Below, one piece after another: positions 1 through 10,614 of a stretch of 64,000 nucleotides of DNA. Source of the stretch: DASXQK01 sp963757155 (GTDB lineage: Bacteria; Pseudomonadota; Alphaproteobacteria; Dongiales; Dongiaceae). Below the pieces are notes generated by a model, which was not told the origin of the DNA, made no database searches, and saw only the letters and a list, made by a program, of their open reading frames with translations. Position 1 is the stretch's first letter; every line of letters begins with the position of its first letter. The position numbers were made by a program, and so were the translations under genes. The stretch is from positions 372,001 through 436,000 of the forward strand of contig CAVWQS010000040.1 in the NCBI GenBank assembly GCA_963757155.1, given 5' to 3'.

Positions 1-1
1 C

Positions 2-1056
2 TATCTCGGCTGTGCCAACCAGGCCGGCGAGGACAACCGCAATGTCGCCCGCATGGCCCTGCTGCTGGCGGGGCTCCCGGCGAGCGTGCCCGGAGTCACG
101 GTCAACCGCCTCTGCGCCTCGGGGCTGGAGGCGGTGGGCAGCGCCGCCCGCGCCATCGCCGCCGGGGAGATGGAGCTCGCCATTGCCGGCGGCGTCGAAT
201 CCATGTCCCGCGCGCCTTTCGTCATGGCCAAGGCGGAGCATGCCTTTCAGCGCGCGCCCAAGATCGAGGACACGACCATCGGCTGGCGCTTCGTCAATCC
301 GCGGATCGAGGCGCAATACGGCATCGATTCCATGCCGGAGACCGCCGAGAATCTCGCCGAGGAATTCCAGATCCAGCGCGAGGCGCAGGATGCATTCGCG
401 GCCCGCTCGCAGCAGCGCGCCGTGGCTGCGCAGCAATCGGGGTTTCTCGCCGAGGAGATCGTCCCGGTCGAGGTCGCACATGGGCAAGGGCGCGATCGCA
501 TCTCGTGGAGAAGGACGAGCATCCCCGCGCCGATACGACCCTGGCGGCGCTCGCCAAGCTGAAGCCGGTGGTGCGCAATCCCGGCACGGTCACCGCCGGC
601 AATGCGTCGGGCGTCAATGACGGGGCGGCGGCCTTGCTGCTGGCCTCGGCCGCCGCGGCCGAGCGCCATGGGCTGACGCCGCGGGCCAAGGTGCTGGGCA
701 TGGCCGCGGCCGGCGTGCCGCCGCGGATCATGGGGATCGGCCCGGTGCCGGCGACCCAGAAGCTGCTGCAGCGCCTCGGGCTCTCCATCGGCGATTTCGA
801 CGCGATCGAGCTGAACGAGGCCTTCGCCGCCCAGGCCGTCGCGTGCCTGCGCCAGCTCGGGCTTCCCGAGGATGCCGATTTCGTCAATCCCAACGGCGGC
901 GCCATCGCGCTCGGCCATCCCCTCGGCATGTCCGGCGCGCGCCTCGCCCTCACCGCGGCGCATCAGCTGGCCAGGACCGGCGGCAAGCGCGCCCTGGTGA
1001 CGCTCTGCGTCGGGGTGGGGCAGGGCGTGGCGATGGCCTTGGAGCGGGTCGGGTAG
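2..1056 (+). CDS. Thiolase (acetyl-CoA C-acyltransferase), 5'-truncated by window edge, one internal frameshift
   Basis: Thiolase-family enzyme that cleaves or forms 3-ketoacyl-CoA in the cytosol, probably of the beta-ketoadipyl-CoA or acetoacetyl-CoA type. The reading frame is open from base 2 and already in the conserved region (GCANQAGEDNRNVARMA). The nucleophile motif NRLCASGLEAVG, the His motif NPNGGAIALGHPLGMSG and the second catalytic Cys in ALVTLCVGVGQG are all present. Homology moves from frame 2 to frame 1 near 475-505: the first frame runs into unrelated sequence after EEIVPVEVA, and the second resumes at VEKDEHPRADTTL. This is a one-base indel or sequencing error. The N-terminal part lies outside the window. 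Confidence 0.85.
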   Translation, partial: SRLCQPGRRGQPQCRPHGPAAGGAPGERARSHGQPPLRLGAGGGGQRRPRHRRRGDGARHCRRRRIHVPRAFRHGQGGACLSARAQDRGHDHRLALRQSADRGAIRHRFHAGDRRESRRGIPDPARGAGCIRGPLAAARRGCAAIGVSRRGDRPGRGRTWARARSHLVEKDEHPRADTTLAALAKLKPVVRNPGTVTAGNASGVNDGAAALLLASAAAAERHGLTPRAKVLGMAAAGVPPRIMGIGPVPATQKLLQRLGLSIGDFDAIELNEAFAAQAVACLRQLGLPEDADFVNPNGGAIALGHPLGMSGARLALTAAHQLARTGGKRALVTLCVGVGQGVAMALERVG

Positions 1057-1143
1057 GAGCGACGGCCAAGCCGCCCCGCTGTCGTCATTCCGGCGAATGA
1101 TTTCGCGTCCCGTCTTTCTCCCGCTCGCGATCGGCGCGACTCT

Positions 1144-2337
1144 TCATGGCTCCTTGAGTGCCGCCGACATCCATTTGCCGTCGGCGCGGCTGGATTGCAC
1201 CGCCGCCTCGACGAAGCGGATTCCCTTGGCGCCGTCGATAACGGTGGGGACCGACGCCGCCGCCAGCGGATCGAAAGGCTGGCCCGCGCGCCGCGCCTGG
1301 ATCAGGCTCGCCGCATCGCGGTAGAGATTGGCGAAACCCTCGATATAGCCTTCGGGATGGCCGGCGGGCATGCGCGAGCCGCGCTTCGCTTCGGAAGAAT
1401 TGCCCGGGCCGCCACGAACCAGAATCCGGGTCGATTCGCCGAAGGGCGTGAATCGGAGCTGCTCGGGAGTCTCGCCCGACCATTCCAGCCCCGCCTTGGT
1501 GCCATAGACCTTGAGGGAGAGGCTGTTGAGATTGCCCGGCGCCACCTGGCTCGCGAGCAGGCTGCCCCGGGCGCCATTGGCATAGCGCAGCATGACATGG
1601 GCATTGTCGTCCAGGCGGCGGCCGGCGACGAAAGTGGTGAGATCGGCGGAGACTTGGGCGACATCCAGGCCGGTGACGAATTGCGCCAGGTTATGGGCAT
1701 GGACGCCGATATCGGCGAGGCAGGCCGACAGACCGGCGCGCGCCGGGTCCGTCCGCCATTCCGCCTGCTTCTGGCCATCGGCATCGATGGGCAGCGTCAG
1801 CCAATCCTGGATATAGGCGGCATGGACGATGCGCAGCTCCCCCAGCTCGCCGCCGGCGATCATCTCGCGGGCCTGGCGCACCATGGGATAGCCGGTGTTG
1901 TTGAGGGTGACCGCGAAGACCAGCTTCGACTGGCGCACCATCTTCATCAGCTCATAGGCCTCGGCCATGGTGACCGAGAGCGGCTTGTCGCAGATGACGT
2001 CGATGCCGGCGGCCAGGAAGGCCCGGGCGGCGGGATAGTGCAGATGATTGGGCGTGACGATGACCGCGGCCTCGATGCCGTCGGCGCGCGCCTTCTCGGC
2101 GCGGGCCATCTCCCCGAAATCGGCATAGACGCGCGCCGGATCGAGACCGAGATCGAGCCCGGAGAGCCGCGCCTTCTCCGGATCGGCCGAGAGCGCGCCG
2201 GCCACCAGCTCGCAGCGGTCGTCGAGCCGCGCTGCCATGCGGTGCACGGCGCCGATGAAGGCGTCGCGCCCGCCGCCGACCATGCCGTAACGCAGCCGCG
2301 GGGCGAGGCCCGCGCCTTCCGCGGTGGCGTAGACCAT
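1144..2337 (-). CDS. Gfo/Idh/MocA-family NAD(P)-dependent oxidoreductase
   Basis: Probable sugar or inositol dehydrogenase of about 397 residues. The N-terminal Rossmann fold starts at RLRYGMVGGGRDAFIG. The family motif CDKPLSVTMAEA (the EKP-type lysine loop) is present, and the C-terminal domain carries the HAHNLAQFVTG segment. The start is ATG at 2337, two bases after the TAG of the upstream isomerase, so the two are translationally coupled. A longer upstream extension is open but overlaps the isomerase and was rejected. Pairing with a TIM-barrel isomerase is typical of inositol or oxidised-sugar catabolism; the actual substrate is not readable from the sequence. Confidence 0.9.
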   Translation of the reverse strand: MVYATAEGAGLAPRLRYGMVGGGRDAFIGAVHRMAARLDDRCELVAGALSADPEKARLSGLDLGLDPARVYADFGEMARAEKARADGIEAAVIVTPNHLHYPAARAFLAAGIDVICDKPLSVTMAEAYELMKMVRQSKLVFAVTLNNTGYPMVRQAREMIAGGELGELRIVHAAYIQDWLTLPIDADGQKQAEWRTDPARAGLSACLADIGVHAHNLAQFVTGLDVAQVSADLTTFVAGRRLDDNAHVMLRYANGARGSLLASQVAPGNLNSLSLKVYGTKAGLEWSGETPEQLRFTPFGESTRILVRGGPGNSSEAKRGSRMPAGHPEGYIEGFANLYRDAASLIQARRAGQPFDPLAAASVPTVIDGAKGIRFVEAAVQSSRADGKWMSAALKEP

Positions 2338-2339
2338 CT

Positions 2340-3399
2340 CTAGCGATCCAGCCCGAGGAGCTTCAGATTGGTCGCCTTGTTCGCGCCGGTGGCCGCGAAA
2401 TTGTCGAAGGCCCGGTCCGTCACCTCGATGATATGGTCGTTGATGAACTTGGCGCCGTTGCGCGCCGCCGCCTCGGGATGCTGCAGGCAGCATTCCCATT
2501 CATAAACGGCCCAGCCCGCAAAGTCGTAGGCCGCGAAGCGCGAGAAGATTCCCTTGAAGTTCACCTGGCCGTCGCCCAGCGACCGGTCGCGGGCAGCGCG
2601 CTCCAGCCAGCCCTTGTAGCCCCCGAGATAGCCTTGCTTGGCGGTGGGATTGAATTCGGCGTCCTTCACATGGAACGCCTTGATGCGCTCGTGATAGACG
2701 TCGATGAAGCCCAGATAATCCAGCCCCTGCTTGATGAGATGGCTGGGGTCGTAGTTGATGTTGCAGCGCTTATGCCCGCCGACCTTGTCGAGGAAGAGCT
2801 CGAAGGTGTCGCCGTCGAACATGTCCTCGCTGGGATGGATCTCGAAGCAGACATCGACGCCGTGATGGTCGAACTCGTCGAGGATCGGCTTCCAGCGCCG
2901 CGCCTGCTCCTCGAAGCAGGCCTCGATCAGCCCGTCGGGCCGCTGCGGATAGGGATAGAAATAGGGCCAGGCGAGCGAGCCCGGGAAGGTCACATGGGTG
3001 TCGAGGCCGAGCTGGCGGGAGACCTTGGCCGCCTTCTTCACCTGCGCGGCGGCCCAATGCCGGCGCTTCTCCGGATTGCCGCGGTATTCCGCGGCGACCT
3101 GCCCGTCGAACATCGCATCATAGGCGGGATGCACCGAGACCATCTGGCCCTGGAAATGGGTCGAGAGCTCGGTGATCTGGATGCCGATATCCGCCGAGCT
3201 TGCCTTTGACCTCGTCGCAATAGGCGTTGCTGTCGGCGGCCTTGTCGAGATCGAAGAAGCGCTTGTCCCAGCTCGGGATCTGGATGCCCTTGTAGCCGTA
3301 GTTCTTGGCCCAGCGGGCGATGGCCTCGAGCGAATTATGCGGCGGGGTGTCTTGAGCGAACTGCGCCAGAAACAGCCCCGGACCTGTCAATGTCTTCAT
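2340..3399 (-). CDS. Sugar phosphate isomerase/epimerase (xylose-isomerase-like TIM barrel), frameshifted
   Basis: AP-endonuclease-2/xylose-isomerase-like TIM-barrel protein. The start is ATG at 3399 behind a GGGAGGCG Shine-Dalgarno; the N-terminus reads MKTLTGPGLFLAQFAQD. The first frame runs to DEVKGKL, then homology continues in another frame with ADIGIQITELSTHFQGQ and on to the stop at 2340, so there is a one-base indel near 3195-3205. Metal-site-like motifs include CFEIHPSEDMFDG, NINYDPSHL and AFHVKDAEF. It is the first gene of a two-gene operon with the Gfo/Idh/MocA oxidoreductase. Confidence 0.85.
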
Positions 3400-3515
3400 C
3401 GCCACGCCTCCCTGATGCTCGCCAAACTTGTGCTCGCCGGGAGATTTAACCACGACGGCGGACGAAGTTGCGATCAAAGTGTCGTGAAGGCGCTTACGCC
3501 GGCCATCTTCTCTAT

Positions 3516-3603
3516 CGTCATTCCGGCGAAAGCCGGAATCCAGGGGCCACGCGCTCAGCACTTTGCCACTCGCCCCTGGATCCCGGCTTTCGCCGGGATG
3601 ACG
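3516..3603. repeat. Intact palindromic intergenic repeat (long inverted repeat, copy 1)
   Basis: Two arms of about 30 bases (CGTCATTCCGGCGAAAGCC... and its inverse ending GGGATGACG) flank a variable linker. Each arm also contains a smaller hairpin (CCGGCGAAAGCCGG). The repeat lies between the isomerase promoter region and the LysR gene. Related copies occur at 17504-18629 (split), 26283, 49830, 56441 (split) and 63383 (split). This copy carries no insertion. Confidence 0.9.
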
Positions 3604-3630
3604 GAAGAGAGGGAGCAGCCCGCTCGGCAA

Positions 3631-4548
3631 CTACGCCAACTCTCCCCCGGACGCATTGTAGGTGTTGTGGCAGAAGTCGCGAAAGGCCTGGGCGCAGGGG
3701 TTGAGCTGCGACTCCCGCTTCCAGGCGAGGCCCACATCCATCGAGGGCACCGCGTCATGGATGGTGCGGGCCGCGATGCGGTCGCCCTCCAGCGACCAGG
3801 GGCGGTAGACCATGTCGGAGAGGATGGAGACGCCGGCCCCCGTCGCGACCATGCTGCGCACCGCCTCCACCGATGAGGTGCGGAAGGCGACATTGGGGCG
3901 GTAGCGCGTGCCCTTCCAATAGCGCATGGCCGTCTTATCGGCCTCGTCCACGGTCAGCATGATATAGGGCTCCGGCGCGATCTGAGCCAAGGTGGCGCGG
4001 CGCGCCTGCAGCAGCGGATGATTGGGCGGGGCCCAGAGCCGCCGGCGGGAGCGGATCAGCTCCTCGCTCTCGATCTCCTCGGTGTTGCTGAGATTGGAGG
4101 TCAGGATCACCGCGAGATCGATCTTGCCGGCGACAAGCTGGCGTTCGATATCGGCGCGATCCATCTCGAAGAGGTTGACCTGCACATCGGGCAGGATGCG
4201 GCGGAAGCGGGCCAGCGGCGCCGGCAGGAAATAACCCGCGACGGTGAAGGTCATGGCCAGCGAGAAGCTGCCGGCGACCCCGCTGCGCGCCTGGCGCGGG
4301 GCTTGGGTCGCATCCGAGACGGCGGTGACGACCGCGCGCGCATGGCGCAGGAACTGATTTCCCTCGAAGGTGAGCTCGATGCCCTTGGCATGACGATGCA
4401 GCAAAGCGACGCCCGTCTCTTGCTCCAGGGCCTGGATCGCTTCGGTGACGGCGGATTGCGAGACGCCGAGCTGGGAAGCGGCCAAGGAGAGCTTCCCGGC
4501 CTCCGCCGAGGCGATGAAGTACTGGATTTGCCGGAGAGAAAGAGCCAT
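3631..4548 (-). CDS. LysR-family transcriptional regulator
   Basis: LTTR of about 305 residues. The N-terminal winged helix-turn-helix is MALSLRQIQYFIASAEAG followed by LSLAASQLGVSQSAVTEAI. The periplasmic-binding-like effector domain follows. ATG at 4548 is chosen because LTTRs begin directly with the LRQIQYF helix; the longer open frame has no homology. It is transcribed divergently from the importer starting at 4731, so it probably controls that importer and the downstream carboxylase-like operon. The inducer is unknown. Confidence 0.93.
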   Translation of the reverse strand: MALSLRQIQYFIASAEAGKLSLAASQLGVSQSAVTEAIQALEQETGVALLHRHAKGIELTFEGNQFLRHARAVVTAVSDATQAPRQARSGVAGSFSLAMTFTVAGYFLPAPLARFRRILPDVQVNLFEMDRADIERQLVAGKIDLAVILTSNLSNTEEIESEELIRSRRRLWAPPNHPLLQARRATLAQIAPEPYIMLTVDEADKTAMRYWKGTRYRPNVAFRTSSVEAVRSMVATGAGVSILSDMVYRPWSLEGDRIAARTIHDAVPSMDVGLAWKRESQLNPCAQAFRDFCHNTYNASGGELA

Positions 4549-4605
4549 CGGAATTTCCGATAATCCCCTACGCCATTTTCTGAATTTACAATGACCCGCC
4601 GTTAA

Positions 4606-4622
4606 GTGAAAGTTCCTTTCAC
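4606..4622. promoter_or_regulatory. Perfect inverted repeat, candidate LysR operator
   Basis: GTGAAAG-TTC-CTTTCAC, a 7-bp perfect dyad, sits between the divergent LysR gene (start 4548) and the binding-protein gene (start 4731). Position and symmetry fit a regulator site; assignment to this LysR protein is inference. Confidence 0.5.
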
Positions 4623-4730
4623 CGATCGCTCGTCGGCGATGGATGCGCCGGCGGACGATGGCGGCTGACAAGACAAAGCAATGGCGCGCCGGCCGTCTCG
4701 GCCTGGCCGCCCTGATACAGGGAGATTGGC

Positions 4731-5816
4731 ATGGCAAGCTCAGGCAGATCGCTTCGAGTCATGGCGGCGGGCGCGTTTGCGACGACGGCGCTCATGGTCG
4801 CACCCGGCTTCGCCGGCGAATGGTACCCGGCCAAGGTTCAGGTCTGGGATCCGCCCTTCAACATGGCAAGTCCGCGCAAGGATATCGAATACACGCCGCT
4901 GGAGAAGGCGTCGAAGCCATGGCAGATCTGCGTGTCCTTCCCGCATATGAAGGACGCCTATTGGATGGCCGTCGACTACGGCGTCGTCCAGCAATCCAAG
5001 GATGAAGGCGTGAAGATGCAGCTGGTGGAGGCCGGCGGCTACACCAATCTCGCCAAGCAGATCTCCCAGATCGAGGATTGCGTTGCCGCGGGCGCGCAAG
5101 GGGTGGTGATCGGTGCCATCTCCTATGACGGGATGAACAATCTCGTCTCCGAGGTGAAGGGCAAGGGCGTTCCGGTGATCGACGTGATCAACGGCATGTC
5201 CTCGCCCGATATCTCGGCCAAATCTCTCGTCTCCTTCGGCGAGATGGGCTCCAAGACCGGCGAGTATCTGGCCAAGCTGCATCCCAAGGGCAGCGGCACG
5301 GTCAAGGTCGCCTGGTTCCCGGGCCCGCCCGGCGCTGGCTGGGTCGAGGCCGGCAATACGGGCTTTCTCGACGCGGTGAAGGCGGGCGATATCGATGTCG
5401 TCGCCACCAAATACGGCGATACCGGCAAGGAAGTGCAGCTGAAGCTGATCGAGGATGTGCTCGAGGCGAACCCCGATATCCAATATATCGTGGGTACCTC
5501 GCCCACCGCCGAGGCGGCCGTCGGCCTGCTCAAGGACAAGGGCCTCCAGGACAAGATCAAGGTGCTGGCCTATTACTTCACCCCGCCGGTCTATCAGGGC
5601 ATCAAGGACGGCACGATCCTCGCCGCCCCCACCAATTCCGCGGTGCTTCAGGGCCGCATCGCCATCGACCAGGTGGTGCGCATCCTCGAGAAGAAGCCCT
5701 ATGAGAAGCATGTGGGGCCGGCGCTCTACATCATCGACAGCAAGAACGTGAACGATTTCGACAAGGCCTCCTCGCTGGCACCGGACGATTTCCAGCCGAC
5801 GTTCAACGTGGAGTAG
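4731..5816 (+). CDS. Periplasmic substrate-binding protein, TorT/sugar-binding type
   Basis: Exported solute receptor of 361 residues for the adjacent ABC importer. The N-terminal signal peptide (MASSGRSLRVMAAGAFATTA, cleavage likely after GFAG) is followed by a type-I periplasmic-binding fold with motifs PHMKDAYWMAVDYGV, GAQGVVIGAISYDGMN and PDIQYIVGTSPTAEAAVG, resembling TorT-like proteins. A GGGAGATTGGC ribosome site precedes ATG 4731. It is the first gene of the importer transcription unit, and a strong hairpin follows at 5879. The ligand is unknown; the downstream genes hint at an amide, lactam or amine rather than a sugar. Confidence 0.88.
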   Translation: MASSGRSLRVMAAGAFATTALMVAPGFAGEWYPAKVQVWDPPFNMASPRKDIEYTPLEKASKPWQICVSFPHMKDAYWMAVDYGVVQQSKDEGVKMQLVEAGGYTNLAKQISQIEDCVAAGAQGVVIGAISYDGMNNLVSEVKGKGVPVIDVINGMSSPDISAKSLVSFGEMGSKTGEYLAKLHPKGSGTVKVAWFPGPPGAGWVEAGNTGFLDAVKAGDIDVVATKYGDTGKEVQLKLIEDVLEANPDIQYIVGTSPTAEAAVGLLKDKGLQDKIKVLAYYFTPPVYQGIKDGTILAAPTNSAVLQGRIAIDQVVRILEKKPYEKHVGPALYIIDSKNVNDFDKASSLAPDDFQPTFNVE

Positions 5817-5849
5817 GGCAACGCGGCGTAGGGAACTCACGCATCGATC

Positions 5850-7403
5850 GTGACCGTGAGTGCAGCACATGCGGATGCGGCCGGAACGCCTGATACGTCA
5901 GGCGTTCCGGCCCTGCTCCGCCTCGATGGCGTCTCGAAGCATTTCCCCGGGGTCGTCGCCCTCGACGGCGTCGATTTCGATCTGCGCCCGGGCGAGGTGC
6001 ATGTGCTGTTCGGCGAGAATGGCGCCGGCAAATCGACCCTGATCTCCTTGGCTGCCGGCGTGCATCGGCCGAGCCACGGTCGCATCCGGTTCCGGGGCGA
6101 GCCGATCGAGCTGGCCTCCGTGCATCAGGCCCGCCAGCTCGGCATCAGCGCCGTCTTCCAGGAATTCTCCCTCGTGCCCCAGCTTACCGTGGAGGAGAAC
6201 CTGTTCCTCGGTGCCGAGCTGATGGAGCATCGCCTGCTCGACAAGCGGGCCATGCATGCCAAGGCGCGCGAGATCATCGAGCGCCTCGGCTTTCCCCTGA
6301 AGCCGCGGATGCGGGTGGCCTATCTCTCCCGCGCCGAGCAGCAGATGGTGGAGATAGCCAAGGCCTTCCGCGCCGAGCTGTCGGTGCTCATCCTCGACGA
6401 GCCGACGGCCTCTTTGACCGAACGCGAGACCGAGCGGCTTTTCGGCCTGATCCAGCAGGCCAAGCGCCAGGGGGTGGGCATCATCTACATCACCCACCGC
6501 ATGGCCGAGATCAAGCGCATCGGCGATCGCGTCACGGTGCTGCGCGACGGGCGCCATGTCGCGACTCTCGGGGTGGAGGAGGTGTCGGAGACAAGGCTCG
6601 TCGAGCTGATGACCGGCCGGGTGATCGCCCAGATCTTCCCGGAGATCCGCAGCAACCCCGGCGAGATGCTGCTGGATGTCCAGGATATCTCGACGGCGAA
6701 CGGCACCGTGTCGCAGGTATCGATCCAGGTCCGCGCCGGCGAAGTGGTCGGGCTGGCGGGCCTCGTGGGCTCCGGCAAATCGGAGGTGGCGCGGGCTTGT
6801 TTCGGGGTGGAGAAGCTGAGCGCCGGGAGGGTCGCCTTCCGGGGCGAGGATGTCACGGGCCGCAAGCCCCGCGCCATGCTCGACCGGGGCTTCTTCTATC
6901 TGCCGCCGGACCGGCGCGGCGAGGGGCTGGTGATGATGCGCGGCGGCCGCGAGAATATCTCCTTGCCGTCCCTCGGCCTGTCGCCCTTCTCCAACGGCCC
7001 CTTCCTCAATCGCCCCGCGGAGCGCGCGGAGACCCTCAAGCTCGCCCGGCGCCTCAATCTCCAGCCGCTCAATCTCGAGCGGCCGCTGGAGCATTTCTCC
7101 GGCGGCAATCAGCAGAAGGTGCTGCTGGCCAAGGCGCTCTCCCGGGAGGTGCGGCTGTTCGTCTTCGATGAGCCCACCGTCGGCGTCGATGTCGGCACGC
7201 GGGTGGCGATCTATCAATTCATCCGCGATCTCTGCGAGGCCGGGGCGGGGATTCTGCTGATTTCATCGGACCTGCCGGAGATCCTGCATCTGACCCATCG
7301 CGCCTATGTCATGTATCGCGGCCAGCTTCGCGCCGAACTCACCGGGGCGGAGATCACCGAGGACAAGGTGCTGCGCTGCTTCTTCGAGCGGGAGGCGGCG
7401 TGA
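5850..7403 (+). CDS. Sugar-type ABC importer ATP-binding protein (RbsA/MglA type, two NBDs)
   Basis: Tandem nucleotide-binding-domain ATPase of 517 residues on the cytoplasmic side of the importer. Domain 1 has Walker A GENGAGKST and Walker B VLILDEPTASLTE. Domain 2 has the degenerate Walker A-like GLVGSGKSE, signature FSGGNQQKV and Walker B LFVFDEPTVGVDVGT. The GTG at 5850 is used because no ATG/GTG/TTG lies in frame between the hairpin at 5879-5912 and the conserved LDGVSKHFPG segment. The stop TGA overlaps the permease ATG (TGATG). Confidence 0.92.
   Translation: MTVSAAHADAAGTPDTSGVPALLRLDGVSKHFPGVVALDGVDFDLRPGEVHVLFGENGAGKSTLISLAAGVHRPSHGRIRFRGEPIELASVHQARQLGISAVFQEFSLVPQLTVEENLFLGAELMEHRLLDKRAMHAKAREIIERLGFPLKPRMRVAYLSRAEQQMVEIAKAFRAELSVLILDEPTASLTERETERLFGLIQQAKRQGVGIIYITHRMAEIKRIGDRVTVLRDGRHVATLGVEEVSETRLVELMTGRVIAQIFPEIRSNPGEMLLDVQDISTANGTVSQVSIQVRAGEVVGLAGLVGSGKSEVARACFGVEKLSAGRVAFRGEDVTGRKPRAMLDRGFFYLPPDRRGEGLVMMRGGRENISLPSLGLSPFSNGPFLNRPAERAETLKLARRLNLQPLNLERPLEHFSGGNQQKVLLAKALSREVRLFVFDEPTVGVDVGTRVAIYQFIRDLCEAGAGILLISSDLPEILHLTHRAYVMYRGQLRAELTGAEITEDKVLRCFFEREAA
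5879..5912 (+). promoter_or_regulatory. Perfect 15-bp stem with TACG tetraloop just after the binding-protein gene
   Basis: GGCCGGAACGCCTGA, loop TACG, then the exact complement. It lies within the first codons of the ATPase gene and 62 bases after the binding-protein stop. The position fits an mRNA stabiliser or attenuator that raises binding-protein output relative to the transporter. There is no U-run, so it is not a classical terminator. Confidence 0.6.
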
Positions 7404-8428
7404 TGACCGCCACTTCCGACGGCCAGCCCCCGCGCCGCACGCCGCTGCTCTGGCTGGCCCATGTCTTCGTGCGGCTGGGCGTGCTGCCCTTCCTGCTGCT
7501 GATCGCGGTGATCGTCTTCGCCCTGATGTCCAGCCGGTTCCTCGCCTGGGGAAACCTGGTCAATGTCGTGCGCCAGTCGAGCTATCTGACCATGGTGGCC
7601 ATGGGCCAGATGCTGGCGCTGCTGACCGGCGGCTTCGACCTCTCGGTCGGCACCATCATCGCCATCACCTCGGTGGTCGGCGCCATGGCCATGACGGCCC
7701 TCTATACGGCCTATCCCGATGCCGTCGTGATGTCGATCGCCCTCGGCATGCTGGCCGGCGTCGGGGCGGGGGTCGCCATCGGCATCCTCAACGGCATCGG
7801 CGTAGCCGCCTTGGGCGTGTCGCCCTTCATGATGACCCTGGGCATGGCCTCCATCGGCTTCGGCATCGCGCTATTCCTCACCGGCGGCGTGCCGGTCTAT
7901 GGCATGCCGCAGGAATTCGGCAAGGTATTGGGCTTCGGCCAGTGGCTGGGCATTCCCGCGCCGATCTTCGTCACCGTCGCCCTGATCGTCTTTCTCTATG
8001 TCCTGCTGAGCTGGACGCGCCTGGGCCGCTATCTCTACGCCGTCGGCGGCAATCTGAAGGCCTCGGCGCTCTCGGGCATCGGCACCCGCTTCACGCTGTT
8101 CATGGCCTATGTCCTCTGCGGGGCGATGACGGCCATCTCCGGCATCATGCTGACGGCGCGGCTCGCCACCGGCGAGGCCAATATCGGCGCCTCCATGCCG
8201 CTGGAATCCATCGCGGCCTGCGTGATCGGCGGCGTCTCGTTGCGCGGCGGGACGGGGCGGCTGGGCAATGTGGTGCTGGGGGCGATCTTCATCGGCCTGA
8301 TCCAGAACGGGATGAATCTCGCCCGGATCGAATCCTATCTGCAGATCGTCGTCGTCGGCGTGCTGCTGATCTTCGCCGTCGTCGCCGATCAGATCCGCCA
8401 GCGCATCATGGCAAGGCTGCAAGACTAG
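7403..8428 (+). CDS. Sugar-type ABC importer permease (RbsC/AraH type)
   Basis: Integral membrane subunit of 341 residues with about 8-10 hydrophobic segments, from RLGVLPFLLLIAVIVFALMS onward. The typical BPD_transp_2 features are GGFDLSVGTIIAITSVVGA near the N-terminus and the late SIAACVIGGVSLRGGTGRLG loop that contacts the ATPase. ATG 7403 overlaps the preceding TGA; a GTG one codon earlier is possible. It completes a three-component importer with genes at 4731 and 5850. Transport is inferred to feed the enzymes encoded just downstream. Confidence 0.92.
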   Translation: MTATSDGQPPRRTPLLWLAHVFVRLGVLPFLLLIAVIVFALMSSRFLAWGNLVNVVRQSSYLTMVAMGQMLALLTGGFDLSVGTIIAITSVVGAMAMTALYTAYPDAVVMSIALGMLAGVGAGVAIGILNGIGVAALGVSPFMMTLGMASIGFGIALFLTGGVPVYGMPQEFGKVLGFGQWLGIPAPIFVTVALIVFLYVLLSWTRLGRYLYAVGGNLKASALSGIGTRFTLFMAYVLCGAMTAISGIMLTARLATGEANIGASMPLESIAACVIGGVSLRGGTGRLGNVVLGAIFIGLIQNGMNLARIESYLQIVVVGVLLIFAVVADQIRQRIMARLQD

Positions 8429-8473
8429 AGAGAATGTCGCGGCGAGAATCCGCGGAAACCAGGAGATCGGAAG

Positions 8474-9199
8474 ATGGCATTGGCAATCAATTGCGACATG
8501 GGCGAAAGCTTCGGCCTCTACAAGATGGGCGATGATGCCGGGATCATGCCCTATATCACCATCGCCAATATCGCCTGCGGCTTCCACGGCTCCGACCCCA
8601 CGGTCATGCATAAGACGGTCCGCCTCGCCAAGGCCAATGGCGTCAAGGTGGGCGCCCATCCCTCGCTGCCGGATCTCCAGGGCTTCGGACGCCGGGAGAT
8701 GAAGATGGATCCGAAGGAGCTGACGGACTGCCTGATCTATCAGGTGGGGGCTCTCAAGGCCTTCCTCGATGCCGAGGGCATGCCCCTCAACCACATCAAG
8801 CCCCATGGCGCCCTCTATGGCATGGCGGCCCGGTCCGAGGAGATCGCCGGTGCCATCTGCGACGCCGCGGATGTCTTCGGGGTGGCGCTGCTCGGCATGG
8901 CCGGCACCAAGCATGAGGAGGTCTATGTGAAGCGCGGCTTCCGCTTCATCCCCGAGTTCTATGTCGATCTCGACTATGACAAGGACGGCCGGTTGATCAT
9001 CACCCGCGAGCATACGGCCTGGGATCCGACCCTGGCGGCGGCGCGGACCTTGCGGGCCGTCAGCGAAAAGAAAGTCAAGACGGTGGCCGGCAACGACATC
9101 CCCATGCGGGCGGAATGCATCTGCGTGCATTCCGATACGCCCGGCGCCGTCGACGTCGCCAAGGCCGTCAAGGAAGCCATCAAGGACTATCTGAACTGA
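8474..9199 (+). CDS. pxpA: LamB/YcsF-family protein, 5-oxoprolinase subunit A
   Basis: 241-residue cytosolic protein of the LamB/YcsF (PxpA) family. In PxpABC it works with two KipI/KipA-like subunits in ATP-dependent opening of 5-oxoproline. Family motifs are clear: NCDMGESFG at the N-terminus, ANIACGFHGSDP, VGAHPSLPDLQGFGRR, IKPHGALYG, and CVHSDTPGAV at the C-terminus. An AGGAGATCGGAAG ribosome site precedes ATG 8474. Unlike common pxpABC operons, a biotin carboxylase and a carrier protein are interleaved here, so the substrate may not be 5-oxoproline. Confidence 0.92.
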   Translation: MALAINCDMGESFGLYKMGDDAGIMPYITIANIACGFHGSDPTVMHKTVRLAKANGVKVGAHPSLPDLQGFGRREMKMDPKELTDCLIYQVGALKAFLDAEGMPLNHIKPHGALYGMAARSEEIAGAICDAADVFGVALLGMAGTKHEEVYVKRGFRFIPEFYVDLDYDKDGRLIITREHTAWDPTLAAARTLRAVSEKKVKTVAGNDIPMRAECICVHSDTPGAVDVAKAVKEAIKDYLN

Positions 9200-9224
9200 T
9201 GCGGTTCTCCCAGAGCCGCCGCCG

Positions 9225-10589
<1,365 letters not shown>

Positions 10590-10614
10590 CGGTTCAGAGG
10601 GGGAGGGAGGCGAT

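Noticed and set aside
5898..7217. 439-codon open frame opposite the importer ATPase
   Set aside because: Shadow of a well-supported RbsA-type gene; no motif, no ribosome site.
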